A stretch of DNA of 8,063 nucleotides from Candidatus Sifarchaeum subterraneum (GTDB lineage Archaea > Asgardarchaeota > Sifarchaeia > Sifarchaeales > Sifarchaeaceae): positions 1 through 8,063 of the forward strand of contig JAECRX010000115.1 in the NCBI GenBank assembly GCA_016292335.1, read 5' to 3'. The position numbers were made by a program, and so were the translations under genes. The notes beneath the pieces are model-generated. The model saw nothing but the letters and a program-made list of their open reading frames with translations. It was not told the DNA's origin and searched no databases. Position 1 is the stretch's first letter. Each line of letters opens with the position of its first letter. This document shows positions 6,715-8,063 of the stretch, piece by piece.

Positions 6715-7326
6715 TTACAGTTTAGAAATACTCAGAAGGTCTATCCGAGTTTCCTGTTCCCGGAGTTTTTCCCTTAGTTCTTCTATCCTTTCTGTCAGAA
6801 GATAAGGCTCTGTGCTGAAAACAATCAGGTAGGCTGTTAATACACTTTGGGGTGGAGTCATTTTTTCTAATTCCGAAATTATGGTTTCTTTAACTAAACA
6901 TTCATTTTCGTACATGTTTACAATTTCAGCAACATGTTCTGTAAGGCCATCTAACAAAGTAACTAATTCATTGGCGTTTTCTTTGATGTTTACTCCTCTT
7001 TCGAAAATCGAATGTATAGATACTTGAAAGTCGGTCAATCTATTTTTAACTGATCTAAACTCATTCATTATCTTTTTAAACTCTTTGAGATATTTTCGCA
7101 ATTTCGGTATATACTCATTGATCGCGAGATAAAGTTTGTAAGTCGTATTTTCAACTATTCGCTCGAAGCTGTCTAATTTGCCTAAAGTGTTTTTTTGAGA
7201 TATATGTTTGATTTTTGAGACAATGTTTTGTATTGCAGAAATTGTCTGCATGGCTTCTGCCTGCAGAGCATTCCAACTTTTCATTGAGTTTTCAATATTT
7301 TTTATTGAGCTCGCTATAATCTGCAT
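6715..7326 (-). CDS. Helical/coiled-coil orphan protein
   Basis: This 203-residue protein is almost entirely predicted helix with heptad-like hydrophobic spacing, for example KLRKYLKEFKKIMNEF in the middle and TERIEELREKLREQETRI near the C-terminus. A short break near TPPQSVLTAYLIVF separates the last coiled coil. There is no signal peptide, transmembrane segment, cysteine or catalytic motif. The ATG at 7326 is the only start in frame, because a TAA lies ten codons upstream. A TATA box about 28 bases before it suggests a leaderless or nearly leaderless transcript. The methyltransferase starts about 80 bases downstream on the same strand and may be co-transcribed. Overall composition resembles cytoskeletal, tether-like or structural helical proteins, but I recognise no family and assign no function. 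Confidence 0.7.
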   Translation of the reverse strand: MQIIASSIKNIENSMKSWNALQAEAMQTISAIQNIVSKIKHISQKNTLGKLDSFERIVENTTYKLYLAINEYIPKLRKYLKEFKKIMNEFRSVKNRLTDFQVSIHSIFERGVNIKENANELVTLLDGLTEHVAEIVNMYENECLVKETIISELEKMTPPQSVLTAYLIVFSTEPYLLTERIEELREKLREQETRIDLLSISKL

Positions 7327-7350
7327 TGAACTTTCACTTTTTGATGGCTC

Positions 7351-7358
7351 TTTTTATA
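7351..7358 (-). promoter_or_regulatory. TATA box of the coiled-coil gene
   Basis: On the minus strand this reads TATAAAAA, an excellent archaeal TATA box. Its centre is about 28 bases before the ATG at 7326, so the expected transcription start falls at or within a few bases of the start codon, consistent with a leaderless mRNA. Confidence 0.6.
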
Positions 7359-7408
7359 GCAGTATCATATCATGTGTTTGTGTAATTACGTGTCCTAACA
7401 CTACTTAA

Positions 7409-7424
7409 ATCCTTCTAAAAGGAT
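7409..7424. repeat. Small perfect hairpin (6-bp stem, 4-base loop)
   Basis: ATCCTT and AAGGAT flank CTAA, in the gene-free stretch 7327-7631 between the coiled-coil gene and the LSm gene. It could be a short 3' untranslated hairpin of the LSm transcript or an operator upstream of the coiled-coil gene. Beyond this, the hairpin at 7510-7568 and the TATA box at 7351-7358, I see nothing coding in that stretch. Confidence 0.35.
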
Positions 7425-7509
7425 GAATTCTACAGAAATTATTACTGCCTTATATTTAGATGAGAACTTTCTATAATAATTTTCGGTTTTGAGAAAATTA
7501 GAAAAATGA

Positions 7510-7568
7510 ATCGCTTCTTCTATTTATCTTTTGTTATGGAAGGATAGATAAGATCATTTTGAAGCGAT
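7510..7568. repeat. Long imperfect inverted repeat downstream of the LSm gene
   Basis: Perfect 8-base arms ATCGCTTC (7510-7517) and GAAGCGAT (7561-7568) enclose a second, imperfect pairing: TCTATTTATC on the left can pair with GATAGATAAGA on the right with one bulge and one G-U pair. A six-base unpaired stretch lies between the two stems on the right arm. It sits 64 to 122 bases beyond the LSm stop on the minus strand and is followed there by a T-rich stretch, so a 3' untranslated structure, terminator or small RNA are all possible. Confidence 0.4.
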
Positions 7569-7631
7569 AAATATAGCAAAAGTTACTTCTTAAAAGTCAG
7601 AAACAGGAAGACGATCAAAAATATGATTTAT

Positions 7632-7886
7632 TTATTCTACGAGTTCTGTCGCATCGATTTTTATCCACAGAATATTATTCCCTCGTATGAATATTTCACC
7701 GTATTTGGCTATGGGTTCTCCATCGGGTGAATGTTCTGTTGCGTTATTAAGTTCTAAATTCATATAATTATCAGCTGCTTTCAGTCTTCCTTGGAACTCG
7801 CGAGTATCTTTCAACTTTATGAGAATGAGATTGTTTAATGCCTTTGATAACATTTTCAGAGGCGCTTTATCAGGAGGGCCAGACAA
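7632..7886 (-). CDS. Archaeal LSm (Sm-like, SmAP) RNA-binding protein
   Basis: This is an 84-residue Sm-fold protein of the usual SmAP length. The Sm1 motif is clear (NNLILIKLKDTREFQG, then RLKAADNYMNLEL) and is followed by a short loop (EHSPDGEP) and the Sm2 motif (YGEIFIRGNNILWIKI). Residues expected to contact uridines in archaeal LSm rings are present: Asp39 and Asn43 in Sm1, and Arg68-Gly69-Asn70 in Sm2. Family members form ring-shaped heptamers (sometimes hexamers) that bind U-rich RNA and act in RNA metabolism. The TTG start is supported by GGTGG placed 7 bases upstream. Archaeal LSm genes often precede the L37e ribosomal protein gene; here no such gene follows, and the next gene downstream is the coiled-coil orphan beyond a 305-base gap. 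Identification is very secure. Confidence 0.93.
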   Translation of the reverse strand: MSGPPDKAPLKMLSKALNNLILIKLKDTREFQGRLKAADNYMNLELNNATEHSPDGEPIAKYGEIFIRGNNILWIKIDATELVE

Positions 7887-7893
7887 GTGATTT

Positions 7894-7901
7894 CCACCTT
7901 T
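7894..7901 (-). promoter_or_regulatory. Ribosome binding site deciding the TTG start of LSm
   Basis: On the minus strand AAAGGTGG ends 7 bases before the TTG at 7886. It matches the archaeal anti-Shine-Dalgarno and is the main evidence for this non-ATG start. Confidence 0.7.
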
Positions 7902-7905
7902 TTCA

Positions 7906-7912
7906 TTTTATA
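7906..7912 (-). promoter_or_regulatory. TATA-like sequence before LSm, of doubtful use
   Basis: TATAAAA on the minus strand is a good match to a TATA box, but its centre is only about 23 bases from the TTG. A start fired from it would remove the GGTGG ribosome site. An upstream T-A-rich site near 7918-7924, or read-through from the gene at the window edge, would keep that site. Confidence 0.3.
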
Positions 7913-7919
7913 CCTTTTT

Positions 7920-7964
7920 AAAAAAGCTATCTGATTAGTAGAAAGTCTTTTTTTTAAGCTTTTT
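7920..7964 (-). terminator. Inverted repeat at the end of the window-edge coding remnant
   Basis: AAAAAGCT (7921-7928) and AGCTTTTT (7957-7964) are perfect 8-base complements separated by 28 bases. On the minus strand the first arm covers the last codons of the putative coding remnant and the second ends in T6. It resembles a terminator between that gene and LSm, although the large loop weakens the case. Confidence 0.35.
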
Positions 7965-8063
7965 CATCATTGAGATCATACTCTTCATAATTTTTATAAC
8001 CTTTTTCGTCCCCTGCGAGTCATCCTAAAACCGTCTTAAGCGTTGGACTATCATTGACGGCTC
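7954..8063 (-). pseudogene. Possible 3' end of an unidentified gene, interrupted by an in-frame TGA
   Basis: Entering from the right edge, one minus-strand frame reads AVNDSPTLKTVLG, then TGA (8020-8022), then LA followed by GDEKGYKNYEEYDLNDEKA and a TAA at 7954-7956. The segment after the TGA has strongly coding-like codons and an acidic tail, yet contains no start codon, so if it is coding it must continue from upstream. The other two frames are closed near here. Options are a nonsense mutation, a sequencing error, UGA recoding, or that the gene simply ends at the TGA and the tail is chance. No family can be recognised from so short a fragment. It lies just upstream of LSm on the same strand. 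Confidence 0.35.

Noticed and set aside
6390..6725. Open frame of 111 codons on the plus strand
   Set aside because: It lies opposite the methyltransferase and its reconstructed N-terminus; its composition is that of a shadow frame and it has no ribosome site.
7208..7408. Open frame of 66 codons on the plus strand
   Set aside because: It is antisense to the N-terminus and TATA box of the coiled-coil gene; Cys/Ile/Phe-rich shadow composition.
8001..8063. Possible tRNA (Leu-like CTTAAGA anticodon loop) on the minus strand at the window edge
   Set aside because: The bases flanking the loop do not form a five-pair stem and no T-arm (GTTCGAATC-like) follows; coding-like codons explain the stretch better.
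1..8063. CRISPR array, insertion sequence, rRNA or phage genes
   Set aside because: No regularly spaced direct repeats, transposase or integrase motifs, or rRNA-like conserved stretches were seen on either strand.

Overview
The window looks like AT-rich archaeal chromosome, most likely from an Asgard (Promethearchaeota) lineage. The support is a Ras/Rab-type small GTPase, a canonical archaeal LSm (Sm-like) protein, the tail of what looks like an archaeal DUF460 protein, GGTG/GGAG-type ribosome binding sites, TATA-like promoters, and frequent GTG/TTG starts. The lineage is inferred from gene content only; no rRNA or other phylogenetic marker is present.

Layout. Positions 1-369 (+) hold the 3' end of the DUF460-like gene. 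After a 160-base gap, a tight four-gene operon runs from 530 to 5984 (+): (i) a cytosolic protein with an N-terminal Ig-like/TRAP-beta-like beta-sandwich, a Pro-rich linker and a helical C-terminus; (ii) a 611-residue, mainly helical orphan; (iii) a 403-residue orphan with an internal C-H-C-C zinc-binding motif; (iv) a Ras-superfamily GTPase with all five G motifs but about 265 residues between G4 (NKND) and G5 (TSAKTG). Junction spacings are 4, -1 and 19 bases. T-runs after the GTPase mark the likely end of transcription.

From about 5990 to the right edge the genes lie on the minus strand: a SAM-dependent methyltransferase whose N-terminus and catalytic core are in different frames, joined at an A9 tract containing A AAA AAG; a 203-residue helical/coiled-coil orphan with a TATA box about 28 bases before its ATG; an LSm protein with a TTG start and a good GGTGG ribosome site; and, at the edge, what looks like a C-terminal coding remnant interrupted by an in-frame TGA.

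The most interesting system is the four-gene GTPase operon. A beta-sandwich protein, a large helical protein and a zinc-motif protein in stoichiometric gene order with a highly modified small GTPase suggest one complex with a nucleotide switch. By analogy this could be an Asgard trafficking, coat or scaffold assembly, but that role is inference. The methyltransferase frameshift is the second point to check.
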